DNA from: Kibdelosporangium persicum
GTDB taxonomy: Bacteria; Actinomycetota; Actinomycetes; Mycobacteriales; Pseudonocardiaceae
Assembly: GCF_013280595.1 (NCBI RefSeq)
Contig: NZ_JAAATY010000038.1
Location: 1-64,000 of the forward strand
Reading direction: 5' to 3'
Length of the DNA stretch: 64,000 bases
Within the stretch, counting starts at the first letter, position 1; each line of letters begins with the position of its first letter. Shown one piece after another: positions 1-11,300 of the stretch. Under the pieces are notes generated by a model. The model was not told the DNA's origin. It made no database searches and was given only the letters and a program-made list of their open reading frames with translations. A program made the position numbers and the translations under genes.

Positions 1-2172
1 TGGCGGCTGTGGAATCAGTTCGCGTTGCGTGGGCCGGGTTTTCCGGTTGGTGGTGTGTTGGGGTTGGCGTCTGCTGGTTTGGCGGCGGCGGCTGATGGGT
101 TTGGTGTGGGTTGTGGTTTGTCGGGTGTGGAGTGGGTGGGGTTTGAGGAGTTGTTTGGTGAGGTGGTGGTGTCGGTGGCGCGGGAGTTGCAGCGGGTTGC
201 GGGGTTGGGGGGTTTTCGTGCGGCGGTGGCGTGGCAGAATCGGCCGGTGTTGGGGTCGGGTGTGGGGCCGTTTTTGGCGTGGGTGCCGTCGGTGGGTGGT
301 CGGTCGAGTATGCCGCGGCAGCGTGAGGAGTTGGTGGCGCATTATTGGCAGCGTTTTTGTGTGAAGAATGACACGATTGGGTTTTTTGGTCCGGTGGGGT
401 GGGGGCGTTGGGATTTGTCGTCGTGTGGTGTGTCGGTTGATCCTGGGGTGGGGTTTGTCGCGGCGTCGGAGGTGTATTTCGCCAGTTGGGCGATCGACGC
501 GGTGGCCAAACTGGTGAACGCCGATCCCGCGCTGCGGCCGTGGATCGCGCCGCGGCGGATCCCGTTCGTCCGGGTCGCCGACGGTGCGGTGACGCTTCCG
601 GGCAGGCCGCCGCAGCGGATCTCCCCAGGGCTTCTGGAAGTGCTCGCGCGCTGCGACGGGGTTCGGCCCGCGCGCGACGTCGGCCCGGCCGAGGCGCTGG
701 AGGAGTTGGTGCGCAGGCGGATCGTGGTGTGGCGGCTGGAGGTTCCGGCGGACGCGCGGCCGGAGCGGTGGATGCGCCGGTGGTTGGAGTCCGCCGGGGC
801 GCCAGGTGGTCGTGCGCTGGAACTGCTGGACGCGCTGGAAAGTGGGCGCGGCAGGGTCGCGGACGCCACAGACCCGGACGAACTGGTGTCGGCGCTGACC
901 GAGATCGAGTCCACGTTCGTCGCGCTTACCGACGAGGCCGCGGTACGCGAGAAAGGCGCGAACACGGCGCCGTGCCGCGCGTTGGTCTACTCGGACAGCC
1001 GCCGTTCCGCCGAGGTGCGGCTGGGCAAGGACGTGCTGGAGTCCTTGGCGCCGCTGGAGTTGCTGCTGACCGCCGCGAGGTGGTTGACATGGACGCTGGC
1101 ACAGCGGGTGATGGCACGGGTCGAAGAGGTCTATCAGGGGCCCGTCGATCTCGCGACGTTCTGGTTCGCGTGCGCACCCATCCTCCACGGCGACGCGGCC
1201 GGTATCGCGGCCGACGTCCAGGCGGAGTTCTGGCGGCGTTGGGAATCCATCCTGCCACCGCTCACCGGCTCACAGGTGCATGTGTCCATGTTGGACATCG
1301 CCGGGCGCGTCCGGGCGGAGTTCGCCGCACCGGGGGCGGGCTGGACCGCCGCCCGGTACAGCAGCCCGGACGTGCTCATGACCGGTTCCGGGGACCTGGT
1401 GCTGGGGGAGTTGCACGTGGCGACGAACACGCTGGGCGCGTCGTTGTTCGTCAACCAGCACGAATCACCGGCGTCCCTGCTGGCCGAGACCTCTCGTGAT
1501 CACCCAGGCCCACGCCTGATGCCGTTGCTGGCCAAGGAACACCGGTCCCGCCTGTCCGCGAGGATCCGGCACGCCCTGGTCCGGCCCGAGGACTACTACG
1601 TGGCACTGGTGGACTACACGGCCGATCCGGCCAGGCCCAGGACGGTGCTGAGCGCGGACGCGACGGTCGAGTCCCGGGCCGGCCGCCTCGTCGCCGTGTT
1701 GCCTGACGGTGCCGAGTTCCCGGTCGTCGACGTGTTCTCGCACGTGCTGACCACCCTCGTGATGGACATGTTCCGGCTGCCGGATCAGGGCGGCCACTCG
1801 CCACGGGTGACAGTGGACCGGATGGTCATCTCCCGGGAGTCCTGGCGTTTCGCGGTGGACAGCCTGTCGTTCGCCGACGAGAAGAACGAGGCCAGGCGGT
1901 TCGTCAAGGCCAGGTGGTGGCAGCGGGAAGCCGGCCTGCCGCGGTTCGTCTTCGTGGTCTCGCCGACCGAACCCCGGCCGTTCTATGTGGACTTCGACAG
2001 CCCGGTGTACGTCAACATCCTGGCCAAGTCCATCCGGCGGCTGTCGCGCAAGGACCCGGAAGGCCGGTTGACGGTGACCGAAATGCTGCCCACGCCGGAC
2101 CAGGCATGGCTGACCGACGCCAACGGCCACCAGTACACCTCGGAGCTCCGGTTCGTCGCCGTGGACGAGTGA
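1..2172 (+). CDS. Lantibiotic dehydratase (LanB glutamylation domain), 5'-truncated by the window edge
   Basis: The reading frame is open from base 1, where it reads WRLWNQFALRGPGFP, the conserved N-terminal start of LanB dehydratases, so the real start lies just left of the window; 723 residues are visible. LanB proteins use glutamyl-tRNA to glutamylate Ser/Thr of a precursor peptide; a second domain then eliminates glutamate to give Dha/Dhb. The protein ends at an ELRF-type strand with no SpaB_C elimination domain after it, so it is a split-type glutamylation protein and its partner and precursor should lie upstream. Oddity: codons up to about base 480 end almost only in G or T and Leu is almost always TTG, whereas after ~480 codon use is ordinary C/G-rich, although the frame and domain are continuous. 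A strong bidirectional terminator follows. The family call is secure; the product class (lanthipeptide, thiopeptide or PEARL-type) is not. Confidence 0.85.
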   Translation, partial: WRLWNQFALRGPGFPVGGVLGLASAGLAAAADGFGVGCGLSGVEWVGFEELFGEVVVSVARELQRVAGLGGFRAAVAWQNRPVLGSGVGPFLAWVPSVGGRSSMPRQREELVAHYWQRFCVKNDTIGFFGPVGWGRWDLSSCGVSVDPGVGFVAASEVYFASWAIDAVAKLVNADPALRPWIAPRRIPFVRVADGAVTLPGRPPQRISPGLLEVLARCDGVRPARDVGPAEALEELVRRRIVVWRLEVPADARPERWMRRWLESAGAPGGRALELLDALESGRGRVADATDPDELVSALTEIESTFVALTDEAAVREKGANTAPCRALVYSDSRRSAEVRLGKDVLESLAPLELLLTAARWLTWTLAQRVMARVEEVYQGPVDLATFWFACAPILHGDAAGIAADVQAEFWRRWESILPPLTGSQVHVSMLDIAGRVRAEFAAPGAGWTAARYSSPDVLMTGSGDLVLGELHVATNTLGASLFVNQHESPASLLAETSRDHPGPRLMPLLAKEHRSRLSARIRHALVRPEDYYVALVDYTADPARPRTVLSADATVESRAGRLVAVLPDGAEFPVVDVFSHVLTTLVMDMFRLPDQGGHSPRVTVDRMVISRESWRFAVDSLSFADEKNEARRFVKARWWQREAGLPRFVFVVSPTEPRPFYVDFDSPVYVNILAKSIRRLSRKDPEGRLTVTEMLPTPDQAWLTDANGHQYTSELRFVAVDE

Positions 2173-2184
2173 TCCGAACGCCAC

Positions 2185-2213
2185 GGCCCTGGACCGGTTG
2201 CCGGTCCAGGGCC
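2185..2213. terminator. Bidirectional hairpin terminator between convergent genes
   Basis: Perfect 13-bp stem (2185-2197 pairing with 2201-2213) with a 3-nt loop, in the 57-bp gap between the converging dehydratase and dioxygenase genes. There is no U-tract, as is usual for actinomycete terminators. Confidence 0.85.
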
Positions 2214-2229
2214 TGTCAGTACCCAGGTG

Positions 2230-3198
2230 CTACGACGGTTCCGCCATCGCCACGGCGATCTTGCGTGGCCCGGTGAACGGTTCACGGCCGTGCGCGGCGA
2301 GCATGTTGTCGACGAGCAGGACGTCGTCGCGCTGCCAGTCGAAGCGGCGCTGGGCGGCCCGGTAGCAGTCGCGCAGGTGGGCCATGGTCTCGTCGGGCAC
2401 TCGTTCACCGTCGCCGAAGTAGGTGTTGGTCGGCAGGTCCTTCTCGCCGAACAGCTCGCGCAGCCCCGAGCAGTCCTCTTCGGACAGCGTGGTCACGTGG
2501 AAGAAGGTGAGATGGTTGAACCACACCGCTTCTCCGGTCACCGGGTGATGGTGGACGGCCTGGCGGCGGGCAGTCGTGCGCAGGCCGTTGCGGCCGACCC
2601 ACTCGACTTCCACGCGGTTGCGCGCGCAGTAGGCCTCTACCGCGGCGCGGTCGTCGGTGTTGAACGCCTGTTGCCATGGCACGCCGAAACCTTCGGTGAA
2701 GTTCCGTACGACCATCCAGCCGCGCCGGGTGAACTCCTCGCGCACCGCCGGCTCGATCGACCGCAGGATCCGGCGGGTGTCGGCGAGTGGAGTCGCGCCT
2801 TGGGTGTCCGGTGGGGTGATGCAGTGGAAGAACAGCGTCAGCGGCCAGGTGGCCTGGTAGGAGTTCTCGTTGTGCAGGAAGATTTCCTCCGCCGGTGGGT
2901 AGTCCGTCGACGTGTAGATCTGTCCTTTGATGACACTGCGGGGTGACGACCGCTCCGCGTAGGTCAGCGGTGTCCCGGACACCGCACGTACGATCCGGTC
3001 GAACCCGTCGACACCGCCGACATCGAAGCCACGCAGCAGGACTGCGCCGTGTTCGTGCAACCGCTTGCGGACCGCGTCGCGGGCGGACTGGAGGAACGCC
3101 GTCGCCGTTGTGCCGGCGGCAGCCGCGGAGAACACTGGGGGGAGCGCCGGCTCATTGTCCGGCGCCAGTGAAATTCGAGCAGACGTATCGACCCTCAT
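2230..3198 (-). CDS. TauD/TfdA-family Fe(II)/2-oxoglutarate dioxygenase, SyrP-like
   Basis: 322 aa, usual family length. The facial triad is visible as H109-x-E111 (in LHNENSYQ) and distal H303 (in AAHGREP), with a 2OG-binding Arg downstream in FTGPRK. The LHNENSYQ motif and overall layout match the SyrP group, non-haem iron enzymes that beta-hydroxylate amino acids, in known cases while tethered to an NRPS carrier protein (syringomycin Asp, kutzneride Glu). It is transcribed away from sbnA across a 161-bp shared promoter region, so it probably belongs to the NRPS locus. Inferred role: beta-hydroxylation of a carrier-bound residue; the Gln-like A domain of the first NRPS is one possible target. 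No strong Shine-Dalgarno is seen ahead of the ATG; the start was chosen because it covers the whole domain. Confidence 0.85.
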   Translation of the reverse strand: MRVDTSARISLAPDNEPALPPVFSAAAAGTTATAFLQSARDAVRKRLHEHGAVLLRGFDVGGVDGFDRIVRAVSGTPLTYAERSSPRSVIKGQIYTSTDYPPAEEIFLHNENSYQATWPLTLFFHCITPPDTQGATPLADTRRILRSIEPAVREEFTRRGWMVVRNFTEGFGVPWQQAFNTDDRAAVEAYCARNRVEVEWVGRNGLRTTARRQAVHHHPVTGEAVWFNHLTFFHVTTLSEEDCSGLRELFGEKDLPTNTYFGDGERVPDETMAHLRDCYRAAQRRFDWQRDDVLLVDNMLAAHGREPFTGPRKIAVAMAEPS

Positions 3199-3309
3199 AC
3201 CGTCCAGAGTGGCCGGTCTGGATCACTCGTGCGAGAGAACATCCGGCAGATCCGCGTCCACCCCTGATACTGCGTGTTCTTCCCTTCGCCCGCGGGGCGG
3301 TGTGCGAAA

Positions 3310-3336
3310 CGCTCGGGTGGCGCACATTCCCGAGCG
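3310..3336. promoter_or_regulatory. Inverted repeat in the leader of sbnA
   Basis: Perfect 8-bp arms, 3310-3317 and 3329-3336, with an 11-nt spacer, ending 23 bp before the sbnA start. It could be an operator or a leader hairpin. It lies in the 161-bp divergent region (3199-3359) that must hold promoters for the dioxygenase and the sbnA operon; no convincing -35/-10 pair was picked out there. Confidence 0.4.
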
Positions 3337-3359
3337 GACGCCACACGAGGAGCGGCTCT

Positions 3360-4370
3360 ATGACCAAGGAGGAACTCCCCGTGCCCGGAGTGCTCGCGAC
3401 CATCGGGGCGACACCGATCGTCGAGCTGGCCAAGCTGGACCCGTGCAGTCCATTCAAGACGTACGCGAAACTGGAGTCCCACAACCCCGGTGGCAGCATC
3501 AAGGACCGGTCCGCGCTGGAGATGCTGCTGGCCCGGATCCGGGACGGCGGGCTCGTGCCCGGGCGTTCGGTGGTGATCGAGTCCAGCTCGGGCAATCTCG
3601 GCATCGGCCTCGCGCAAGTGTGTGCCTATCACGGGATTCGCTTCATCTGCGTGGTCGATCCGAGAACCAACCGGCAGAACATCGCGATCATGCGCGCGTT
3701 GGGCGCGGAGGTCGAGGTGGTCACCGATGTCGACGCGGTCACGGGCGAGTACCTGCCGACGCGCAAGCGCCGCGTCCGTGAGCTCGTCGCGACCGTCGAC
3801 CACGCGTACTGCCCTGACCAGTACTCGAACCCGCTCAACCCGCGGGCACACCGCACGACCGTGCGCGAGATCCTCGACGCCTTGCCGGGCGTCGACTACC
3901 TGTTCTGCGCCGCGAGCTCGTGCGGCACCCTGCGGGGCTGCGCCGAATACATCCGCTCTCACAACCTGTCCGTGACGATCGTCGCCGTGGACGCCTTGGG
4001 CAGTGCGATCTTCGGCCCGCCGATCGGTGGCAGGCTGATTCCCGGCCATGGCGCGTCGGTCCGCCCGGGCCTCTACCGCGACGACCTCGCCGACGTCGTC
4101 GTCCGGGTCGACGACCTCGATGCCGTCGTCGGTTGCCGGCGCCTGGCAACCCGGGAGGCGATCATCGCGGGCGGCTCCTCCGGCGCGGTGGTGTCGGCAC
4201 TGGACAGCATGCGTCACCACATCCCACCGGGAGCGACGTGTGCGCTGGTCTTCCCGGACCGCGGCGAGCGGTACCTGAACACGGTGTATGACGACGACTG
4301 GGTCACGTCGCACTTCGGCGACGTGTCGCACCTGTGGAGGAAACCGGAGATGGAGACGGCATCATGTTGA
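3360..4370 (+). CDS. sbnA: SbnA-like PLP synthase for L-2,3-diaminopropionate
   Basis: 336 aa, cysteine-synthase fold (beta family of PLP enzymes). The PLP lysine is K48 in NPGGSIKDR and the phosphate/substrate loop is SSSGNLG. SbnA condenses O-phospho-L-serine with L-glutamate to N-(1-amino-1-carboxyethyl)-glutamate, which SbnB then cleaves oxidatively to L-Dap. The start is the ATG at 3360 with GGAG about 8 nt upstream; a longer open frame extends to 2943 but runs antisense into the dioxygenase gene and has no family homology. The stop overlaps the start of sbnB (ATGTTGA), the first of several translationally coupled junctions leading into the NRPS genes. The neighbouring sbnB makes this assignment firmer than the fold alone; an ordinary cysteine synthase is the alternative. 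Confidence 0.9.
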   Translation: MTKEELPVPGVLATIGATPIVELAKLDPCSPFKTYAKLESHNPGGSIKDRSALEMLLARIRDGGLVPGRSVVIESSSGNLGIGLAQVCAYHGIRFICVVDPRTNRQNIAIMRALGAEVEVVTDVDAVTGEYLPTRKRRVRELVATVDHAYCPDQYSNPLNPRAHRTTVREILDALPGVDYLFCAASSCGTLRGCAEYIRSHNLSVTIVAVDALGSAIFGPPIGGRLIPGHGASVRPGLYRDDLADVVVRVDDLDAVVGCRRLATREAIIAGGSSGAVVSALDSMRHHIPPGATCALVFPDRGERYLNTVYDDDWVTSHFGDVSHLWRKPEMETASC

Positions 4371-5365
4371 TACTGGGCGCAAGTGAGGTCCGCTCCGTCC
4401 TCGACGGCGCGGAACGGAGCGTGGTGTCCGCGGTACGGCAGGCCTACGAACTGCACGCGCTCGGCCGGACTTCCGTTCCGCACTCGGTGTTCCTGCGTTT
4501 CCCGGCCGACGACCGCGACCGGATCATCGCGCTGCCGGCGTATCTGGGCACTGAGACCCCGGTGTCCGGAGTGAAGTGGGTGTCGTCGTTCCCCGGCAAC
4601 GTGGCGATGGGCATGGACCGGGCGTCGGCGGTGATCGTGCTGAACTCGATGCGGACCGGCGTGCCCGAGGTCTTCCTGGAAGGGTCGGCGATCTCCGCCC
4701 GTCGCACGGCGGCGAGCGCGGCCCTCGCGGCGTCGGCGTTGTCGTCGTCCAGCCCGGAGACGGGCGTGTCCATGCTGGGCTGCGGCTTGATCAACTTCGA
4801 GGTGCTGACGTACCTGCGTGCCGTGCTTCCGGAACTGCACACGGTGACGCTGTACGACCTGGACCAAGGCCGCGCGGAATCCTTCGGGGCGAAGGCGCAG
4901 TCGGCGTGGCCGTCACTGAAGATCGACGTTGCGGCTCGCGCGGAGGACGCACTGGCCGCGAACAAACTCGTGTGCCTGGCGACGACGGCGACCGTCCCGC
5001 ATCTCGGATCGGAGTACTGCCGCCCCGGGACGTTGTTGCTGCACGTGTCGCTGCGCGACCTCACCGCCGAATCGGTGCTGTCGAGTGTGAACATCGTCGA
5101 CGACGCGGACCACGTGTGCCGTGCGGCGACCTCACTGCACCTGGCGGAACAGAAGACCGGCAACCGGGACTTCATCACCTCGTCGCTGGGGGAGATCCTC
5201 CTGTCCGGGAAGCCGTACGTGCGGGACGACGACAACCTGACGGTGTTCTCCCCCTTCGGCCTTGGCTGCCTCGACCTAGCCGTGGCTGATCTGGTCCGGC
5301 GCGAGGCGTCGGCCCGTGGCCTGGGCACCGTACTCGAGCACTTCCTGCCGGCAGGGGGCAAGTGA
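4364..5365 (+). CDS. sbnB: SbnB-like dehydrogenase (ornithine cyclodeaminase fold), L-Dap biosynthesis
   Basis: 333 aa, ornithine cyclodeaminase/mu-crystallin family with an NAD-binding segment around SMLGCGLIN. In the SbnA/SbnB pair this enzyme oxidatively hydrolyses the SbnA product to L-2,3-diaminopropionate, 2-oxoglutarate and NADH. The ATG at 4364 overlaps the sbnA stop by 7 nt, and the stop overlaps the NRPS start region, so sbnA-sbnB-NRPS form one coupled unit. No staphyloferrin-type synthetases (IucA/IucC family) are in the window, so Dap made here is most simply a building block for the peptide synthetases. Confidence 0.9.
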   Translation: MLILGASEVRSVLDGAERSVVSAVRQAYELHALGRTSVPHSVFLRFPADDRDRIIALPAYLGTETPVSGVKWVSSFPGNVAMGMDRASAVIVLNSMRTGVPEVFLEGSAISARRTAASAALAASALSSSSPETGVSMLGCGLINFEVLTYLRAVLPELHTVTLYDLDQGRAESFGAKAQSAWPSLKIDVAARAEDALAANKLVCLATTATVPHLGSEYCRPGTLLLHVSLRDLTAESVLSSVNIVDDADHVCRAATSLHLAEQKTGNRDFITSSLGEILLSGKPYVRDDDNLTVFSPFGLGCLDLAVADLVRREASARGLGTVLEHFLPAGGK

Positions 5366-8300
5366 TGGACACCAGTGACGGCCGTTACCCGCTGTCCTTC
5401 GAACAGGAACAGTTCTGGCTGCTCGACCAGATTCGGTCCGGTGCCACGGAATACCTGCTGCACTGGGGATTCCGCCTGCGCGGGCCGCTGGACCGGGACG
5501 CGCTGACGGCGGCGCTCGATCAGATCGCCGTCCGGCACGAGGTGCTGCGGACGCACTACGAGACGGTCGACGGCAGGCCGATTCAGGTCATCGACGAACC
5601 GGCGCCGGTCGGCCTCACGGTCGTCGATCTCACCGGATGCGCCTCCGATGAGGCCGACCAGCGGGTGCGCGAGATCGGGCAGGCCGAGGCGAACACACCG
5701 ATCGACCTGCGGGTCCGGCCGTGGCGGCTGACCCTCGTCCAGCTCGCCGCGGACGACGCGATCCTGATGATCGTCGTGCACCACATCGCCTTCGACAACT
5801 CGTCGCTGGGCGTCGTGGCCAGGGAGCTGCGGCTGCTGTACACCGCGTACGCCAACGGCGAACCCGAATCGCTGGAACCGTTGCCGGTCCAGTACGCCGA
5901 CTTCGCCGTCTGGCAGCGCGAACGCTGGAACACGCCTGACGATGCGCTCATCCGGCAGTCCGGCTACTGGCGTGACCGGCTCGCCGGGCTGGAACCGCTT
6001 GAGTTGCCAACGGATCGGTCGCGTCCGGCTCAGTGGGACCCGACCGGTGAGACGGTGGAGTTCGTCGTGCCCGCCGCGGTGGCGGGCGCCGTCATCGCAG
6101 CGGGACGTGCGGTGGGGGCGACCCCGTTCATGGCATTCCTGGCGGCGTTCCAACTCCTGCTCGGCCGTTACTCGGGCAGGCGGGACATCGCTGTCGGGAC
6201 GTCGACGGACGGACGCGACCAGGTGGAGCTGGAGCAACTGGCCGGGCCGCTGCTCAACACGGTGGTGCTGCGCACGGACTTGTCCGGCGACCCCACGTTC
6301 GCCGAACTGCTCACCCGGACTCGCGAGGCGGCCCTGGACGCGTTCGAGCGCCAGGACGTGCCCTTCCAGCATTTGGTGGCCGAACTCGCGCCGGACCACG
6401 ACACGTCTCGCAACCCGTTGTTCCAGGCCGCTTTCGTGGTGCATAACGCCCAAGGCGAACCGCTCAGCCTGCCGGGCCTCACGGTCGAGCGGTTCGCGGT
6501 CGGCCCGATGAGCGCCACGGTCGACCTGACGCTGCACATGTCGGAACACGCGGACGGCTCGTGGAAGGGCCGCCTGCTGTTCCCGGCAGCCCTGTTCAGC
6601 CGGGCCCGGATCGAGCGGATGAGTGCCAACTTCCAGGAACTGCTCGCGAGCGTCACGACTGACCAGGAGGTCCGGCTGAGCCGGGTGCCGACCGTGGCCC
6701 CGGCGGAGCGGGGCATGCTGCTCGGCTGGAATCGCACGGACGCGGATGCCCCGGAGGCGTTGCTGCCCGCTCTCTTCCGTGACCAGTCACTGTCCACTCC
6801 GGACGCGATCGCCGTGATCTCAGGCGGTGAACGCCTGTGCTACGCCGAACTGGCCGCCAAAGTGGACTCGATGGCGGCTTTCCTGCGCGCACGGGGAATC
6901 ACCGCGGAGACACCGGTCGGCGTGGCCATGAACCGGGGCACCGACCTGGTGGTGGCCCTGCTCGGGACGCTCGCCGCCGGCGGGGTGTACGTTCCGCTTT
7001 CCGCTGACCTGCCGGCCGAGCGGCTGGAGTTCATGCTCGCCGACGCCGGCGTCGAACTGGTCCTCACCCAGGCGGCCCTGCGCGGCTCGCTGCCGGGGGA
7101 GTCCGTCGCGGTCGATGAGCAGTGGGACGAGATCGCCCGCAGCACGCCGATGGATGGCGCCGAGATCGGCGCGGACAACGCCGCCTACGTGATGTACACG
7201 TCCGGTTCCACCGGGCGGCCGAAGGGGGTCGTGGTCACGCACGGCGGCATCCGCAACCGGGTGTTGTGGTCGGTCGGACAGCATCGACTGACCGCGGACG
7301 ACCGCGTGCTGCAGAAGACGACCATCGGGTTCGACGCGTCGATGTGGGAGTTCCTGGCGCCACTGGTCTCCGGTGGCTGCGTGGTCATGGCGCCGGAAGG
7401 CGCGCACCGCGACCCGGCCGTGATGGTCCGCACCGTGGCGGAGCACGGGATCACCGTGCTTCAGCTCGTCCCGTCCATGCTGCAGATGGTCGTCAACGAG
7501 CCGGAACTCGCGGCGTGCACCACGTTGCGACTGCTCTGCTCCGCAGGCGAGCCGTTGCCAACCGCGCTCTGCGAACAGTTGCTGAACGTGGTCGACGTGG
7601 AGCTCTACAACACCTACGGCCCGACTGAGTGCTCCATCGACTCGACGGCTTGGTGCTACGACCGGGGTGCCCCCGGCGGCATCGTCTCGATCGGCACCCC
7701 GCTGCCTGGCGTCGAGGTGTTCGTTGTGGACGCCGACGACCAACTGGTGCCCATCGGCGTGCCGGGTGAACTGTGCATCAGCGGCGTGGCTCTCGCGCGG
7801 GGGTACGTCGGCCGCGGCGATCTCACCGCCGAGCGGTTCACCCCGCATCCCTTCGCCGCCGAGCCAGGCAGACGGTGGTACCGCACAGGCGACTTGGCAC
7901 GCTGGCACGCGGACGGGACGCTGGAGTTCATCGGTCGCCAGGACGCTCAGATCAAGGTCCGTGGAGTGCGTGTCGAGCCGGGTGAGGTCGAGGCCGCCCT
8001 GCGCAGTCACCCGTCGGTCGAGACGGCCGTGGTCACCAGCCATCGGTCGGTCAGCGGAGACCTGGAGCTTGCGGCGTACGTGGTGCCTGCCGACGGGGCC
8101 GCGGTTGCGCCCGACGAACTGCGGGACCACCTCGGCACCCGGTTGCCTGCCGCGATGATCCCCTCGACCGTCGTCGAGGTCGGCGTGTTGCCGTTGCTGG
8201 CCAACGGAAAGGTCGACCGGTCGGCGCTGCCGTCCCCCGGCCGTGAACGTGACCGGGAACCCAACCGGGCCCACATCCGGCCGCGGACCGGGACGGAGCA

Positions 8301-11300
8301 GGCAGTCGCCGAGATCATGGGCGAGCTGACGGGGACCGCCCAGGTCGGTGCCGAGGACGACTTCTTCGCGCTCGGCGGGCACTCGCTGCTCGCCATCCGG
8401 CTCGCCCACCGGTTGCGCCGCAGGTTCGGTCTGGAGCTGACGGCAGGCGCACTGTTCGACGGACGGACCGTGGAACGCATCGCCGCGCTCATCGACGAGG
8501 GCACCGCACCGGGCGACGAACCGCGGATCAGACCCATTCCGCGGGACGGTGCGCTGGCCACCTCGTTCGGCCAGCAGCGGCTGTGGTTCCTCGACCAACT
8601 CGAGCCCGGCAGCGCCGAGTACCTGATTCCGCTGGCGTTCCGGCTGAGCGGGCCGCTGGACACCAAGGTGTTGCGCGCCGCGGTCGAGCAGGTCGCCGCG
8701 CGGCACGAGGTGCTGCGCACCCGCTACGTCGGTGACAGCGGGACACCGATGCAGGTCGTGGACCCTCCTGGCCCTGTCGGGTTCGAAATCGTGGACCTGA
8801 CCGATGCCCCGGACGCCGGGACACGTGCGGCGACGATCGTCGCCGCGGCGAACGCCAGGCCGTTCGACCTGGCCCGGGAACACCCACTGCGGGTCACCGT
8901 CGTGCACACGGCCGCCGAGGAGCACCTGGTCGCGATCACCCTGCACCACATCGCCTTCGACGCCTGGTCCATGGGGATCTTCTTGCGCGAGCTGAACGAC
9001 GCCTACGCGGCCGAGCCCGCCAAGCAGCCGATGGCCGTCCAGTACGCCGACTTCGCCGCGTGGCAACGGGATCAGCAGGCCGAGGGCGCGATCCCCGGTC
9101 AGCTCGACTACTGGCGAACCCGGCTCGCCGGCCTGGTACCGGTCGAGCTGACCGCCGACCGGCCCCGCCCGGCGGAGCGTGCCCCGCACGGCGACACCGT
9201 GGTCGTCGAGGTGCCGGACACCGTCGCCCAAGGGCTGCGCGGCCTCGGCAACCGGACCGGGACGACGCCGTTCATGGTGCTGCTGGCCGCGTTCACCGTC
9301 CTGCTCGGCAGGTACACCGGCCGGACCGACATCGCGGTCGGCACCCCGGTCGCCGGGCGGACCCGGCAGGAGACCGAGGACCTGATCGGGTTCTTCATCA
9401 ACAACCTGGTCATGCGGACCGACCTGAGCGGGGACCCGTCCTTCGCCGAGCTGCTCGACCGGGTACGCGGCACGACGCTCGAAGCGCTGGCCAACCAGGA
9501 CGTTCCGTTCGAGCACCTGGTCGACGTCCTGCAACCGGGCCGGGATCCGTCCCGCAACCCGCTGTTCCAGATCATGTTCGAGGTTCAGCACATGGCCGGG
9601 CTGCTGCCCCAGCGGCTCGCCGGGTGCACGGCGGGCGGGCTGAGCAGTGGCGCGCCGGTGGCGAAGTTCGACCTCACCCTGTCGGTGAAGGAACGGGCGG
9701 ACGGCCTGATGCGCTGTACGTTCGAGTACGCGACCGCGCTGTTCGACCGGGCGACGATCGAGCGCCTCGCCGGCCACTACCTCCGGCTGCTGGAAAGCGT
9801 CGCGGCGAACCCCGGCGGCCGTCTCGGCGAGTTCGACCTGCTCTCGGACGCTGAGCGCCGAGCGATCCTGAGGCAGTGGCCGGACCCGGACGCGGGCAGG
9901 CTGGAACTGCTGGACCCGCCCGACGAGCGGCATCTGTCCGTGCCGGAGCTGTTCGAGCGGCAGGTGGCGCGTACACCGGACGCGACCGCGGTGGTGTTCC
10001 GGACCCAGGAGATCAGCTTCGCGGAGCTCAACGAACGGGTGAACCGGCTCGCGCACCACCTGCGCTCGATGGGTGTGGGCCCGGAGACCGTTGTCGGCTC
10101 GTGCCTTGAGCGGGGCGTCGAGCCGGTCGTGGTGCTGCTGGCGGTGCTCAAGGCGGGCGGGGTGTACGTGCCGTTCGACCCGGAACACCCGGCGGAGCGG
10201 CTGGGGTTCATGCTCGGCGACGCCGGGGCACATCTGGTCCTGACCACCAGGAAGTTCGCGGACCGGCTGTGCCATGACGATCGGCGGGTTCTGGTCGTGG
10301 ACGACGAAACCCAGTGGGCGGGCAACGCCCCGGTGGCCGATCCCGGGCACGTTGTGCATCCGGCCAACCTCGCCTACATCATCTACACCTCGGGGTCGAC
10401 CGGTCGCCCGAAGGGCGTGATGATCTCGCACCGGTCGTACGCGCACCACTGCCGGGTGATCGCGGACTACTACGGCATCCACCCCGGCGAACGGGTGATC
10501 CTGCTCTCCGCGCTCACGTTCGACCTCGCGATGGACCAGATCGTGGTCACGCTGACCGCCGGCGCCACGCTCGTGGTCAGCGACCCGGTGTTCTGGACGC
10601 CCGCCGAGCTGCCCGCGAAGCTCGCCTGCCACCGGGTCACGATCATGGAGATCACCCCGGCGTACTACCGCGAAATGCTTGAGTCCGATGTGGACAAGCT
10701 GGCCGGCATGAAGCTGATGAACGTGGGCGCCGACGTGGTCACCGTCGCCGACGCCCAGCGGTGGGCAGCGACCGGGTTGCCCGCCCGGTTCCTGTGCAAC
10801 TACGGGCCGACCGAGGCGAGCATGACCTGCATGCTCAATCCGGTGGCAGGCGACCTCGCCGGCGAGCGCGGGACGGCCACGCTGCACATCGGCCGTCCGG
10901 TCGCGGGCACGCGCGTGCACGTGCTGGACGCCCGGCTGCGCCCGGTTCCGGTCGGTGTGCCGGGTGAGCTGTGCATCGGTGGCGCACGCCTGGCCCGTGG
11001 CTACTACGAACGTCCCGAGCTCACCGCGGATCGGTTCGTGCCGGATCCGTTCGGCGGCGAGCCGGGGGCGCGGCTGTACCGCACCGGCGACCTCGTCCGC
11101 TACCGGCCGGACGGCACGGTCGACTTTCTCGGCAGGCTCGACCACCAGGTGAAGATCCGCGGGTTCCGGATCGAGCTGCCGGAGATCGAGGCCGCGCTGA
11201 CCAAACACCCCGCCGTCGCGGCCGCGGCCGTCGTGGCCAAGGAGATCACGCCGGGGAACAAGCGGCTCGTCGCGTACCTCGAGTGGCGGCACGACACCGA

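Noticed and set aside
2943-3359. N-terminal extension of the sbnA frame
   Set aside because: The extension is antisense to the dioxygenase, lacks family homology, and a good ribosome site precedes the ATG at 3360.
3360-5365. Staphyloferrin B-type siderophore cluster
   Set aside because: sbnA/sbnB are present, but no IucA/IucC-type synthetases, siderophore uptake genes or iron-box sequences were seen; Dap supply to the NRPS is simpler.
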